Positions 22,459 through 31,175 of a stretch of DNA of 64,000 nt are shown piece by piece. The position numbers and the translations under genes are program-made. The stretch's first letter is position 1. Each line of letters opens with the position of its first letter. Where the stretch lies: positions 34,370-98,369 of the forward strand of contig NZ_JASCXN010000032.1 of the NCBI RefSeq assembly GCF_030010625.1, read 5' to 3'. Source of the stretch: Streptomyces sp. CC208A (GTDB lineage Bacteria; Actinomycetota; Actinomycetes; Streptomycetales; Streptomycetaceae). The notes beneath the pieces are model-generated. The model was given only the letters and a program-made list of their open reading frames with translations, was not told the origin of the DNA and made no database searches.

Positions 22459-23559
22459 ATGTCCCCGCCGACCAGCCGTTCCCCGCTCCTCCTCGCCCTC
22501 GGCGGTTACGCCGCCACCCGGCTCCTCGGCCTCGCCGCCCTCGCCGTCGCCGCCGCCGCGACCGGCAAGGACGGGTTCCACCGGCTGAGCGGACGCTGGG
22601 ACTCGGTCTGGTACGCGCGGATCGCCGAGGACGGGTACGGGTACCAGGTCACCCTCCCGAACGGGGACGTCCACTCCGACCTGGCGTTCTTTCCGCTCCT
22701 GCCCGGCCTGGAGCGGGGACTGTCCGCCGTCCTGCCGCTCGACGCGGGCGGCGCCGGGCTGCTGGTCTCCTGGACCGCCTCCCTCGCCGCCGCCTGGGGG
22801 ATCTTCCGGTGCGGCGAGCACGTCCTCTCGGCGCGCGCGGGGATCTTGCTGGCCGTGCTGTGGGGGGTGTATCCGACCGCGTTCGTGCAGTCGATGGCGT
22901 ACACGGAGACCCTGTTCACCGCGTTCGCCGCCTGGTCGCTGTACGCGGTGCTGCGCGGCCGCTGGATCCTCGCCGGGCTCCTCTGCGTGCTCGCCGGGCT
23001 CACCCGGCCCACCGCCGTCGCGCTGATCGCCGCCCTCGGGGTCACCGCGCTCGTCGCCCTCGTCCGGGAGCGGCGGCTGCCCTGGCGGACCGTCGCCGGG
23101 GTGCTGCTCGCGCCGCTCGGCTGGCTCGGGTACGTCGCGTACGTCGGCGTCCGCGAATCGAGCCCCACCGCCTACTTCGACGTCCAGGCCGCGTGGGGCA
23201 ACTCCGTCGACGGCGGGCTCGCCCTCGCCCGTTTCATCGCCTCCCTGCCCTGGGCGGCGGCGCTCGGCCTGTGCGCGGCCCTCGCGCTCCTGGCGTGGCT
23301 GGTCGTGCTGTGCGTCCGGCAGCGCCAGCCGCTGCCGCTGCTCCTCTATACCGTCGGGGTCGTCGTGGTGTCGCTCGTCGGCGCCGCGTACTTCGGCTCC
23401 CGGCCGCGGCTGATGATGCCCGCCTTCGGGCTGCTGCTGCCGCCCGCCGCCGCGCTCGCCCGGTTCCGTACCGGCACCGCCGTCACCGTGCTCGCCGCCC
23501 TCGCCCCGGCCTCCGCCGTGTACGGGGCCCTCACCCTCCTCGGGCCGGGTCCGCCGTGA
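22459..23559 (+). CDS. PIG-V/mannosyltransferase-like integral membrane protein
   Basis: A 366-residue polytopic membrane protein with about eight to ten helices. The first extracytoplasmic loop reads GRWDSVWYARIAEDGYGYQ, the WD-plus-Tyr signature of the PIG-V/GT-C glycosyltransferase group, where the Asp is catalytic. Further loops include FFPLLPGLER and GVYPTAFVQSMAYTETLFTA, also characteristic. It probably transfers mannose or another sugar from a polyprenyl donor to an envelope acceptor. Its last 29 bases overlap the end of the convergent DUF192 gene. Confidence 0.85.
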   Translation: MSPPTSRSPLLLALGGYAATRLLGLAALAVAAAATGKDGFHRLSGRWDSVWYARIAEDGYGYQVTLPNGDVHSDLAFFPLLPGLERGLSAVLPLDAGGAGLLVSWTASLAAAWGIFRCGEHVLSARAGILLAVLWGVYPTAFVQSMAYTETLFTAFAAWSLYAVLRGRWILAGLLCVLAGLTRPTAVALIAALGVTALVALVRERRLPWRTVAGVLLAPLGWLGYVAYVGVRESSPTAYFDVQAAWGNSVDGGLALARFIASLPWAAALGLCAALALLAWLVVLCVRQRQPLPLLLYTVGVVVVSLVGAAYFGSRPRLMMPAFGLLLPPAAALARFRTGTAVTVLAALAPASAVYGALTLLGPGPP

Positions 23560-23902
23560 CCGTCACCCGCGCCCCCGGCCGCACCCCCCACCCCGCCATC
23601 GCGCCCGCCTCCGCCTCCAGGACGTGCCGGGCGCGGGGGCGGAGCATGCCGAGCCGGCCCGGGCGCATGGTGACCACCGCCAGGACCCTGAGGCCCCGGT
23701 CCAGGTAGGCCACGTCGATCGGGAAGCGCATGCCGAAGGTGTGCACGCTGTTCGCCGGGGTGAGGAGCATCGCTCCCGCGATCCCGTCCCGGCCGAGCAG
23801 GCCGCGCCGCCGCGCCCGGTACGAGGCCGCGATCTCCAACGGGACCGTCGCGTCCTCCGGCACCACCAACAGCCCCGTCCCGTCCCGCCGACTCCGCCCC
23901 AT
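23531..23902 (-). CDS. DUF192 protein
   Basis: A 123-residue protein of the DUF192 family: YRARRRGLLGRDGIAGAMLL, SVHTFGMRFPIDVAYLDR, VLAVVTMRPGRLG and a VLEAEAGAMAGWGVRPG ending, all family hallmarks. Many relatives have a signal peptide; this one does not show it. Its 3' end overlaps the membrane gene on the other strand. Its ATG lies only 30 bases from the divergent prepilin peptidase start, with a perfect palindrome between, so the two are probably controlled together. Confidence 0.85.
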   Translation of the reverse strand: MGRSRRDGTGLLVVPEDATVPLEIAASYRARRRGLLGRDGIAGAMLLTPANSVHTFGMRFPIDVAYLDRGLRVLAVVTMRPGRLGMLRPRARHVLEAEAGAMAGWGVRPGARVTVTADPARGG

Positions 23903-23908
23903 GGCCCC

Positions 23909-23926
23909 GACCTTAGACCTAAGGTC
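23909..23926. promoter_or_regulatory. Perfect palindrome between DUF192 and prepilin peptidase
   Basis: GACCTTAG-AC-CTAAGGTC: an 8-bp inverted repeat with a 2-base spacer filling most of the 30-base gap between two divergent starts. It must overlap both core promoters or leaders and is a good candidate operator. I do not recognise the regulator. Confidence 0.6.
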
Positions 23927-23932
23927 GGGGCC

Positions 23933-24670
23933 GTGTACGCCTCGCTGATCGTCCTCGCCGCCCTCTGGGGAGCCGCCGCCGGGCTGCTCGTGCCGCGGGC
24001 CGCGTACCGGCTCTCCGTGGAGCCCGAGGAGCCGTGGCGGGAGCGCTGTCCGGCCGGGCATCCGCTCGCCGGGCCCGCGCGCGGGTGGCTCGGCGGGCCG
24101 GGGCGGGACGCGTGCGCCACGACTCCGGTGCCGCTGGCCGCGCCGGTGCTGACGGCGCTGGTCTGCGCGCTGCTGGCCGCCGCCACCGGCGGGCCGCGGC
24201 CGGAGCTCGCGGTGTGGCTGCTCGCCGCGCCCTTCGGCGTGCTGCTCGCCTGCGTCGACGCCCGCGTGCAGCGGCTGCCGGACGGACTGACCCTGCCGCT
24301 CGCGCTCGCCGTGCCGCTGCTGCTCGGTGCCGCCGAGCTCCTCCCGTACGACGCCGGGTCCTGGACCCACGCCCTGCTCGGGGCCCTCGCGCTCGGCGGC
24401 GGCTACCTCGTCCTGCACCTGATCAGCCCGCAGGGGCTGGGCTTCGGGGACGTGAAGCTGGCGCTGCCGCTGGGCGCCGCCCTCGGCTGGTACGGCTGGG
24501 GCGTGCTCTTCACCGGCGCCTTCCTGGGCTTCCTGCTCGGCGCGGGGTACGGCTTCGGGCGCGTCCTGCTCGGCCGCGCGGCCCGCTCCTCCGCGATCCC
24601 CTTCGGCCCCTTCATGCTGGCCGGCGCCCTTCTGGGCCTCGCCTTCGGTGCCTTCACCGCCCTCCCCTGA
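23933..24670 (+). CDS. A24-family prepilin peptidase
   Basis: A 245-residue integral membrane aspartic protease that trims Flp/TadE-type prepilins. The two catalytic Asp motifs are visible: LLACVDARVQRLPDGL and GLGFGDVKLALPLG (GxGD). It has about seven helices. A Cys pair (CPAG and CATT, spaced 28 residues) occurs in the N-terminal loop but not the four-Cys zinc site of PilD. No other prepilin peptidase is in the window, so it probably processes the pilins at 5.3-12.4 kb. GTG at 23933 is the first in-frame start after the palindrome; the leader is very short or absent. Confidence 0.88.
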   Translation: MYASLIVLAALWGAAAGLLVPRAAYRLSVEPEEPWRERCPAGHPLAGPARGWLGGPGRDACATTPVPLAAPVLTALVCALLAAATGGPRPELAVWLLAAPFGVLLACVDARVQRLPDGLTLPLALAVPLLLGAAELLPYDAGSWTHALLGALALGGGYLVLHLISPQGLGFGDVKLALPLGAALGWYGWGVLFTGAFLGFLLGAGYGFGRVLLGRAARSSAIPFGPFMLAGALLGLAFGAFTALP

Positions 24671-24672
24671 AG

Positions 24673-24708
24673 CGGGCGTCGAACCGGGCGTCGAACCGGG
24701 CGTCAATA
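24673..24708. repeat. 12-bp tandem repeat, three copies
   Basis: CGGGCGTCGAAC twice and CGGGCGTCAATA once, starting two bases beyond the prepilin peptidase stop. Confidence 0.85.
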
Positions 24709-24891
24709 CGGCTCCGGTGCCGGGCGGTCCCCCGTGGGAGGGACGGAAGTCCGCCGCCACGCCGGGGCGCAAACCCGCCACAGGAGCTCGGAGCCCTTGC
24801 GGCGCTTGGGATCCGGGGAAATCCGGTCTCTTCGTCCGGCCCACGTGGCGCGCAGCACGACTAACGAAGGGTTATGGTGGAAACCCCCCCT

Positions 24892-24930
24892 CGGGCCGGT
24901 CCGTATCCCCCCCCACGGACCGGCCCGTTT
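24892..24930 (+). terminator. Rho-independent terminator
   Basis: Arms CGGGCCGGTCCGT (24892-24904) and ACGGACCGGCCCG (24915-24927) pair perfectly over 13 bases, followed by TTTTCTTTT. It closes transcription of the prepilin peptidase and lies just before the convergent aldo/keto reductase end. Confidence 0.88.
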
Positions 24931-24987
24931 TCTTTTCCCACCCGTTTCCCACCCGTTCCCCGCTCTTTCCCGTGCCGGGGACCGGGC

Positions 24988-26025
24988 TCAGCCCCGCCCG
25001 GCCCAGATGTTCGTCCCCGCCGTGTCGACGGCGAAGGAGTCGATCTCCTTCAGCTCCGCCTCCGTCAGCGGGGCGGCGGCCAGCGCCGCCACGTTCTCCT
25101 CCAGCTGGGCCACGCTCGACGCGCCGATCAGGGCCGAGGTCATCCGCGGGTCCCGCAGCACCCACGTCAGCGCCAGCTGGGCCAGCGACTGGCCGCGCCG
25201 CTCGGCGATGTCCGCGAGGCCGCGCAGGCGGCGCAGCACCTCCTCGGAGAGGAGGTTCGGGTCGAGGGACTTGCCCTGGGTGGCGCGGGAGCCCGCCGGG
25301 ACGCCCTCCAGGTACTTGTTGGTGAGCAGGCCCTGGGCCAGCGGCACGAAGGAGATGCAGCCCATGCCGGCCGTCTCCAGGGTGTCGAGCAGCGCGTCCT
25401 CCTCCGTCCAGCGGTTGATCATGGAGTAGGAGGGCTGGTGGATCAGCGGCCGGACGCCCATCCCGGTCAGGATCCGCGCCGCCTCGGCGGTCTGCTCGCT
25501 GTTGTACGAGGAGACGCCGACGTACAGCGCCTTGCCCTGCTGGACCGCGGAGGCGAGCGCCCCCATGGTCTCCTCCAGGGGGGTGTGCGGGTCGAAGCGG
25601 TGCGAGTAGAAGATGTCGACGTGGTCGAGGCCCATCCGCTTCAGGGAGGCGTCGAGCGAGGACATCAGGTACTTGCGGGAGCCCCACTCGCCGTACGGGC
25701 CGGGGTGCATCAGATAGCCGGCCTTCGTCGAGACGATCAGCTCGTCCCGGTAGGGCGCGAAGTCCTGGGCGAAGATCTTGCCGAAGTTCAGCTCGGCCGA
25801 GCCGGGCGGCGGGCCGTAGTTGTTCGCCAGGTCGAAGTGGGTGACGCCGAGGTCGAAGGCGCGGCGCAGGATCGCCCGCTGGGAGTCGAGCGCGCGGTCG
25901 TCGCCGAAGTTGTGCCAGAGGCCGAGGGAGATGGCGGGAAGCTTGAGGCCGCTGCGGCCCGAGCGGCGGTACTCCATGGAGTCGTAGCGCTCCGCGGCGG
26001 CGCGGTACAGGGGGGAATCAGTCAC
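24988..26025 (-). CDS. Aldo/keto reductase (YghZ/L-glyceraldehyde-3-phosphate reductase type)
   Basis: A 345-residue NADPH-dependent oxidoreductase. AKR landmarks are the general acid Tyr in HFDLANNYGPPPGSAE, Lys in VSTKAGYLMHPGPYGEWGSR and His in DIFYSHRFDPHTPLEE. NADPH-binding ends VLRDPRMTSALIGASS follow. The GPYGEWGSRKYL phrase marks the AKR14/YghZ branch, which reduces aldehydes such as L-glyceraldehyde 3-phosphate and methylglyoxal. The start is the GTG at 26025 (MTDSPLYRA). It is a monocistronic gene, divergent from the cis-prenyltransferase. Confidence 0.9.
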   Translation of the reverse strand: MTDSPLYRAAAERYDSMEYRRSGRSGLKLPAISLGLWHNFGDDRALDSQRAILRRAFDLGVTHFDLANNYGPPPGSAELNFGKIFAQDFAPYRDELIVSTKAGYLMHPGPYGEWGSRKYLMSSLDASLKRMGLDHVDIFYSHRFDPHTPLEETMGALASAVQQGKALYVGVSSYNSEQTAEAARILTGMGVRPLIHQPSYSMINRWTEEDALLDTLETAGMGCISFVPLAQGLLTNKYLEGVPAGSRATQGKSLDPNLLSEEVLRRLRGLADIAERRGQSLAQLALTWVLRDPRMTSALIGASSVAQLEENVAALAAAPLTEAELKEIDSFAVDTAGTNIWAGRG

Positions 26026-26154
26026 GTATCTCTGCTTATCACGGACTTGTGACACTGCCGTACGGAGTTGTGACGGTCCCGGTCTGGGACCCTTCATCCG
26101 TGCGCAGTAGTGTGGCGGCCTGCGAACCGCCCGCCCATGGAGGGGTAAAGAACA

Positions 26155-26916
26155 GTGAACCTGCGCGACCTGGTGTACGGGCTCTACGCGCGCCGGGTGG
26201 AAGGCCGTCTCGACCACGACCAGGTGCCCAAGCACATCGGTGTCATCCTCGACGGCAACCGTCGCTGGGCCAAGGCGTCCGGCGGGACCCCCGAGCAGGG
26301 ACACAAGGCGGGCGCGGACAAGATCCAGGAGCTGCTCGGCTGGTGCGCCGAGACCGACGTCGAGGTCGTCACGCTCTGGATGCTCTCCACGGACAACCTG
26401 AACCGTCCCGAGGAGCAGCTCGTCCCGCTGCTCGCGATCATCGAGGACGCGGTGAAGGCGCTGGCCTCCGACGGGCGCTGGCGGGTCCACCACGTCGGCA
26501 CCATGGACCTGCTGCCCGCCCGGACGCAGCTGGTCCTGAAGGAGGCCGAGGAGGGCACCCGTACCAACACGGGGATACTGGTCAACGTCGCCGTCGGCTA
26601 CGGCGGCCGGCAGGAGATCGCCGACGCGGTCCGCTCGCTCCTCCTGGACCACGCCGAGCGCGGCACCAGCTTCGAGGAGCTGGCCGAGACCGTCTCCATC
26701 GACCTCATCTCGGAGCACCTGTACACGCGCGGGCAGCCCGACCCGGACCTGGTGATCCGCACCAGCGGCGAGCAGCGCCTGTCCGGTTTCATGCTGTGGC
26801 AGAGCGCGCACTCCGAGTACTACTTCTGCGAGGTCCACTGGCCGGCCTTCCGCAAGGTCGACTTCCTGCGGGCGCTGCGCGACTACGCCGCCCGGCACCG
26901 CCGCTACGGCACCTGA
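26155..26916 (+). CDS. cis-Prenyltransferase (isoprenyl diphosphate synthase)
   Basis: A 253-residue UppS-family enzyme condensing isopentenyl diphosphate in cis configuration. The signatures are HIGVILDGNRRWAKASG (catalytic Asp), LWMLSTDNLNRP, VNVAVGYGGRQEI, DLVIRTSGEQRLSGF and SEYYFCEVHWPAF. A neighbouring phoH and the mycobacterial order suggest the Rv1086-like branch (short Z,E-products) rather than the housekeeping undecaprenyl synthase, but chain length cannot be read with certainty. The start is the GTG at 26155, preceded by GGGGTAAAGAACA. Confidence 0.9.
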   Translation: MNLRDLVYGLYARRVEGRLDHDQVPKHIGVILDGNRRWAKASGGTPEQGHKAGADKIQELLGWCAETDVEVVTLWMLSTDNLNRPEEQLVPLLAIIEDAVKALASDGRWRVHHVGTMDLLPARTQLVLKEAEEGTRTNTGILVNVAVGYGGRQEIADAVRSLLLDHAERGTSFEELAETVSIDLISEHLYTRGQPDPDLVIRTSGEQRLSGFMLWQSAHSEYYFCEVHWPAFRKVDFLRALRDYAARHRRYGT

Positions 26917-27224
26917 GGCCCCCGCCGGCCCCGCCGGCACAGCAGACCCCGGGGAGTCACCGGGCGTTCACGAACACGCCGTCATATGCCGTGGCATGGT
27001 CAGGAGTGTTCGAGGGCATAAGCCTGGTGAAGTGAGCGGCACGGAGACCGCCACCCGGGAGGCCCCTTGCACCAGGACGACCGTGCGGGAGACGCGCGGG
27101 AGAAGCGGAGGGCCGGTGTTCGGCCTGTGCAGGGCGGTCCGTTCCCGGTCCCATTCCGCCGCGACACCGGTTCTTCCGTCGCACCCCGGCCTCATACGGG
27201 TCTTCAGAGGGGGTCTGTCCTTCC
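26917..27224. other. Non-coding gap before phoH
   Basis: 308 bases with no convincing gene. A 12-bp palindrome-like ATGCCGTGGCAT lies near 26985-26996, and GTTCACGAAC lies before it. Both may be regulatory, but neither matches a site I know. Confidence 0.4.
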
Positions 27225-28550
27225 GTGGTGACCAGCACGAAGCGCCGCCTTTCCGACCGGCGCACCTATGTTCTCGACACCAGCGTCCTGCTCGCCGACC
27301 CCAAGGCGATGTCCCGCTTCGAGGAGCACGAGGTCGTGCTCCCCATCGTGGTGGTGACCGAGCTGGAGGCGAAGAGGCACCACCCCGAGCTCGGCTACTT
27401 CGCCCGGCAGGCCCTGCGCCTCCTGGACGACTTCCGGGTCCGGTACGGACGTCTGGACGCCCCCCTGCCCGTCGGCGACCTCGGCGGCACCCTGCGGGTC
27501 GAGCTCAACCACTCCGACCCCGGCGTCCTGCCGGCCGGCTACCGGCTCGGCGACAACGACTCCCGGATCCTCGCCGTCGCGCGCAACCTCCAGGCGGAGG
27601 GGTACGACGTCACGGTGGTCTCCAAGGACCTGCCGCTGCGCATCAAGGCGTCCTCGGTGGGCCTGCTCGCCGAGGAGTACCGGGCCGAACTGGCCATCAC
27701 GGGCACCGACGGCTGGACCGGCATGTCCGAGCTCGCCCTCTCCGGTGAGCAGGTCGACCTGCTCTACGAGGAGGAGCGGCTGTACGTGCCGGAGGCCGCC
27801 GGGCTGCCCGTGCACACCGGTCTGGTGCTCCAGTCGGAGCGCGGCAAGGCGCTCGGCCGGGTCGGCACCGACGGGAACGTACGGCTGGTCCGCGGCGACC
27901 GGGAGGCCTTCGGGATCCGGGGCCGCAGCGCCGAGCAGCGGATCGCGCTCGACCTGCTCCTCGACCCGGACGTCGGCATCATCTCGATGGGCGGCCGGGC
28001 CGGCACCGGCAAGTCGGCGCTCGCGCTCTGCGCGGGCCTGGAGGCGGTCCTGGAGCGGCGTCAGCACCAGAAGGTGATGGTCTTCCGTCCGCTGTACGCG
28101 GTCGGCGGGCAGGACCTCGGCTATCTGCCGGGCAGCGAGTCGGAGAAGATGAGCCCCTGGGCGCAGGCGGTCTTCGACACGCTCTCGTCGGTCGCCGGGC
28201 GCGAGGTGATCGAGGAGGTGCTCTCCCGGGGGATGCTGGAGGTCCTTCCGCTCACCCACATCCGGGGCCGCTCCCTCCACGACGCCTTCGTCATCGTCGA
28301 CGAGGCCCAGTCCCTGGAGCGGAACGTCCTGCTGACCGTTCTGTCCCGCATCGGGGCGAATTCGCGGGTGGTTCTCACCCATGACGTCGCCCAGCGGGAC
28401 AACCTGCGGGTGGGGCGGTACGACGGAGTCGTCGCCGTGGTCGAGAAGCTGAAGGGGCATCCGCTCTTCGCCCACGTCACCCTGACCCGCTCCGAGCGGT
28501 CCCAGATCGCCGCCCTGGTGACGGAGATGCTGGAGGACGGCCACCTGTAG
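27225..28550 (+). CDS. PIN-PhoH protein (PhoH2 family)
   Basis: A 441-residue two-domain protein. The N-terminal PIN ribonuclease has YVLDTSVLLADPKAM, VVVTELEAKR and GDNDSRILAVA. The C-terminal PhoH-type helicase/ATPase domain has Walker A GGRAGTGKSALAL and Walker B AFVIVDEAQSLE. PhoH2 proteins are reported to be sequence-specific RNA unwinding and cleaving enzymes. It is intact, with the usual length. In mycobacteria phoH2 lies near the same cis-prenyltransferase and fumarase genes. The start is the first of two adjacent GTGs. Confidence 0.93.
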   Translation: MVTSTKRRLSDRRTYVLDTSVLLADPKAMSRFEEHEVVLPIVVVTELEAKRHHPELGYFARQALRLLDDFRVRYGRLDAPLPVGDLGGTLRVELNHSDPGVLPAGYRLGDNDSRILAVARNLQAEGYDVTVVSKDLPLRIKASSVGLLAEEYRAELAITGTDGWTGMSELALSGEQVDLLYEEERLYVPEAAGLPVHTGLVLQSERGKALGRVGTDGNVRLVRGDREAFGIRGRSAEQRIALDLLLDPDVGIISMGGRAGTGKSALALCAGLEAVLERRQHQKVMVFRPLYAVGGQDLGYLPGSESEKMSPWAQAVFDTLSSVAGREVIEEVLSRGMLEVLPLTHIRGRSLHDAFVIVDEAQSLERNVLLTVLSRIGANSRVVLTHDVAQRDNLRVGRYDGVVAVVEKLKGHPLFAHVTLTRSERSQIAALVTEMLEDGHL

Positions 28551-28962
28551 CGCCCCTCGGAGGGGCAGCCGCCCGATTCGTACCTATTGGCTCCCGTACG
28601 GGAGTTGGCGCCGCCCGGCGAAGCGGAGGAGCTTAGTCGGGCGGCGCCCCCATGTCTCCGACATACGCCAAAACACCTGCGTCCACCGGGGTGTGAGCTT
28701 TCACACGCAACGCGGAATTGCCTTGCGGTGTCCGCGTCCGGCAAAGTCTTGCTTCCGTCAGGCCCCGCGTACGGCACCCGTGCACCCTCGACCGATTCGA
28801 AGGCGCACACCCCAGCACCGCACAACTCCACACTCGCCGCCGTCCGCCGCCCACAGCACCACGGGCCCGTGTCTTCTGTGACCCGGTACGACGAAGACCA
28901 GCGCCAGGGGCACGATTTCGCCCGCGTGGTCACCGATGCGGGCGATGCTGGAAGGAAACCGT
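28551..28962 (+). other. Gap with phoH terminator and long leader of the SLT gene
   Basis: Arms 28607-28617 and 28638-28648 (GGCGCCGCCCG/CGGGCGGCGCC) form a perfect 11-bp hairpin with a 20-base loop, probably the phoH terminator. GTGTGAGCTTTCACAC (28691-28706) is a second small hairpin. The remaining ~250 bases may be an untranslated leader of the transglycosylase gene. I looked for c-di-AMP (ydaO) riboswitch motifs and did not find them. Confidence 0.5.
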
Positions 28963-29685
28963 GTGAGCCGGATCTCGGTCCGGGGATTCGCGGTGGCGTC
29001 TGCCACCGCGGTCACCACCGTCGGCGCCGTCGTAGGCGTTGCCACGGGCAACGCCGCCCAGGCCACCTCGGACGACAACTTCGAGGCCGCCGCGAACGAC
29101 AGCACGCTGCTCGCGGACATCCCCGCCGGCGCGCAGGCCCAGGTACAGGTCGCCTCCCTCTCGGAGCAGGCCGACGTCCAGGCCGCCGCCGCGGACGCCA
29201 CCGCGCGCAGGAGCGCCGAGGAGGCCGCCCGCCTCAAGGCCGCGGCGGACGCCGAGGCGAAGAAGAAGGCCGCCGACGAGAAGGCCGAGCAGGAGAAGAA
29301 GGAGCGCGAGGAGCGGGAGGCCCGCGAGCGGGCCGAGCGCGCCAGCCGCGACGCCGTCCGCAGCGCGTCGAGCTTCGCCGCCCAGAGCTCGTACTCCGTC
29401 TCCGAGGTCAAGGCGATCGCCCGCCAGATGATCCCGGCCTCGCAGTTCCAGTGCTTCAGCAACATCGTGGACCACGAGTCCGGCTGGAACTACCGGGCGA
29501 TGAACCCGTCCTCCGGCGCCTACGGCCTCGTCCAGGCGCTGCCCGGCTCCAAGATGTCCTCGGCCGGCGCGGACTGGCAGACCAACCCCGCCACCCAGAT
29601 CAAATGGGGCCTCAGCTACATGAACGGCCGCTACGGCAGCCCCTGCGGCGCCTGGACGTTCTGGCAGGCCAACCGCTGGTACTAG
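28963..29685 (+). CDS. Secreted SLT-type lytic transglycosylase
   Basis: A 240-residue secreted muralytic enzyme. The order is signal peptide to about residue 38 (VGVATGNAAQA), an Ala/Glu/Lys-rich coiled-coil segment (about 75-135), and a C-terminal SLT-like domain. The domain has QFQCFSNIVDHESGWNYRAM, with catalytic Glu in HESGWN, then SSGAYGLVQALPGSKMSSAG and IKWGLSYMNGRYGSPCGAW. It cleaves glycan strands during growth. The two Cys probably pair. GTG at 28963 is chosen because AAGGAA lies six bases upstream; a GTG one codon-shift earlier is out of frame. Confidence 0.9.
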   Translation: MSRISVRGFAVASATAVTTVGAVVGVATGNAAQATSDDNFEAAANDSTLLADIPAGAQAQVQVASLSEQADVQAAAADATARRSAEEAARLKAAADAEAKKKAADEKAEQEKKEREEREARERAERASRDAVRSASSFAAQSSYSVSEVKAIARQMIPASQFQCFSNIVDHESGWNYRAMNPSSGAYGLVQALPGSKMSSAGADWQTNPATQIKWGLSYMNGRYGSPCGAWTFWQANRWY

Positions 29686-29706
29686 ACCGGCGCGTGCTCA
29701 ACCTCG

Positions 29707-29741
29707 GGAAGCCCCGCACCGTCCTACGGTGCGGGGCTTCC
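29707..29741. terminator. Terminator after the transglycosylase gene
   Basis: A perfect 16-bp hairpin (29707-29722 with 29726-29741, GGAAGCCCCGCACCGT and its complement) with a 3-base loop, 21 bases after the stop. Confidence 0.88.
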
Positions 29742-29786
29742 TGCGTGTAGGTTGCCAGGGACCATGACGGGGGGAAGAAGGACGAG

Positions 29787-31175
29787 ATGTCGAGACTGCC
29801 AGGATGGCTGCGCCGGCTGGGCGCGGGCATCAGCCGCGTCGGGGCCGAGCTGGACGCCCGGCGCGCCGAGGCCGAGCGGCTGGGGGTGACCGGACCGCCG
29901 TACGAGCCGCCGCCGGCACCCGCTCCGGAGCCCGCCTCGACGGCGGCGGAACCGGTCGCCGAACCGGCCCCGGACCCGGCCGTCGCGGCGGTCGCCGTCG
30001 CCGAGGACCGTACCGTCCCCGCCCGCCCCGACCCGGTCTCCGCCATCCCCTGGGGCATGCGGGTCGCCGCCGAGGCCGGCTGGCGGCTGCTCGTGCTCGC
30101 CGGCACGGTCTGGGTGCTGATGCGGGTCATCAGCTCCGTCCAGCTCGTCGTCCTCGCCTTCGTCGCCGCCCTCCTGGTGACCGCGCTGCTCCAGCCGACC
30201 GTCGCCTGGCTCCGCTCCAAGGGCATGCCGCGCGGACTGGCCACCGCCATCACCGCCATCTCCGGCTTCGTCGTCATGGGCCTGGTCGGCTGGTTCGTGG
30301 TCTGGCAGGTGATGGACAACATCGACACCCTCACCGACCGGATCAGGGACGGCATCGAGGAGCTCAAGCGCTGGCTCCTCGACAGCCCCTTCCACGTCAC
30401 CGAGCGGCAGATCAACGACATCGCCAAGAACCTCAGCGACACCATCGGCGCCAACGCCGAGGAGATCACCTCCGCCGGACTCCAGGGCGTGACCGTGATC
30501 GTCGAGACCATGACGGGGATACTGCTCGCCATGTTCTGCACCCTCTTCCTGCTCTACGACGGGAAGAAGGTCTGGGAGTGGACGCTCAAGCTCGTCCCGG
30601 CGCAGGCCCGGCCCGGCGTCGCCGGCGCCGGACCGCGCGCCTGGCGCACCCTCACCGCCTATGTGCGCGGCACCGTCCTGGTCGCCCTCATCGACGCCGT
30701 CTTCATCGGCCTCGGCCTCTACTTCCTCGACGTGCCGATGGCGGTCCCGCTCGCCGTCTTCATCTTCCTCTTCGCCTTCATCCCGCTCGTCGGCGCCGTC
30801 ATCTCCGGAGCCCTCGCCGTCCTCGTCGCGCTCGTCACCAACGGCGTGTTCACCGCGCTGATGGTGCTCGTGGTGGTCCTCGCCGTGCAGCAGATCGAGG
30901 GCCACGTCCTCCAGCCGTTCATCCTCGGCCGGGCCGTCCGCGTCCATCCGCTGGCCGTGGTCCTCGCGGTCGCCGCCGGCGGTCTGACCGCGGGCATCGG
31001 CGGTGCCGTCGTCGCCGTCCCGCTGGTCGCCGTCGCCAACACCGTGGTCGGCTACCTCAGGGCGTGGAGCCACGAACCGGCACTCCTGACCAGCCCCGAA
31101 CCGCGCGGCGCGACCGCCTTCGCGGTGGCACCGACCCCGGCACCCGGCTCGCCGGACCGAAAGGAACCGAAGTGA
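29787..31175 (+). CDS. AI-2E family transporter
   Basis: A 462-residue integral membrane protein of the AI-2E (UPF0118/PerM) family. The N terminus is cytoplasmic, with a Pro/Ala-rich linker (residues ~35-85). The membrane region has LAFVAALLVTALLQPTVAWL, LLAMFCTLFLLYDGKKVWEW and FAFIPLVGAVISGALAVLVA; the conserved IEGHVLQPFILGRAVRVHPL is the family signature. Substrates differ among members, so quorum-signal export is only one option. It overlaps the following gene by four bases (GTGA), implying coupled translation. Confidence 0.9.
   Translation: MSRLPGWLRRLGAGISRVGAELDARRAEAERLGVTGPPYEPPPAPAPEPASTAAEPVAEPAPDPAVAAVAVAEDRTVPARPDPVSAIPWGMRVAAEAGWRLLVLAGTVWVLMRVISSVQLVVLAFVAALLVTALLQPTVAWLRSKGMPRGLATAITAISGFVVMGLVGWFVVWQVMDNIDTLTDRIRDGIEELKRWLLDSPFHVTERQINDIAKNLSDTIGANAEEITSAGLQGVTVIVETMTGILLAMFCTLFLLYDGKKVWEWTLKLVPAQARPGVAGAGPRAWRTLTAYVRGTVLVALIDAVFIGLGLYFLDVPMAVPLAVFIFLFAFIPLVGAVISGALAVLVALVTNGVFTALMVLVVVLAVQQIEGHVLQPFILGRAVRVHPLAVVLAVAAGGLTAGIGGAVVAVPLVAVANTVVGYLRAWSHEPALLTSPEPRGATAFAVAPTPAPGSPDRKEPK

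Noticed and set aside
26957..27265. Minus-strand frame overlapping the phoH start
   Set aside because: Arg/Pro-rich composition, no ribosome site, and it overlaps the start of a well-supported gene.
28551..28962. c-di-AMP (ydaO) riboswitch before the transglycosylase gene
   Set aside because: Such switches precede some streptomycete cell-wall hydrolase genes, but the conserved GA-rich and GGG motifs could not be found; only simple hairpins are visible.
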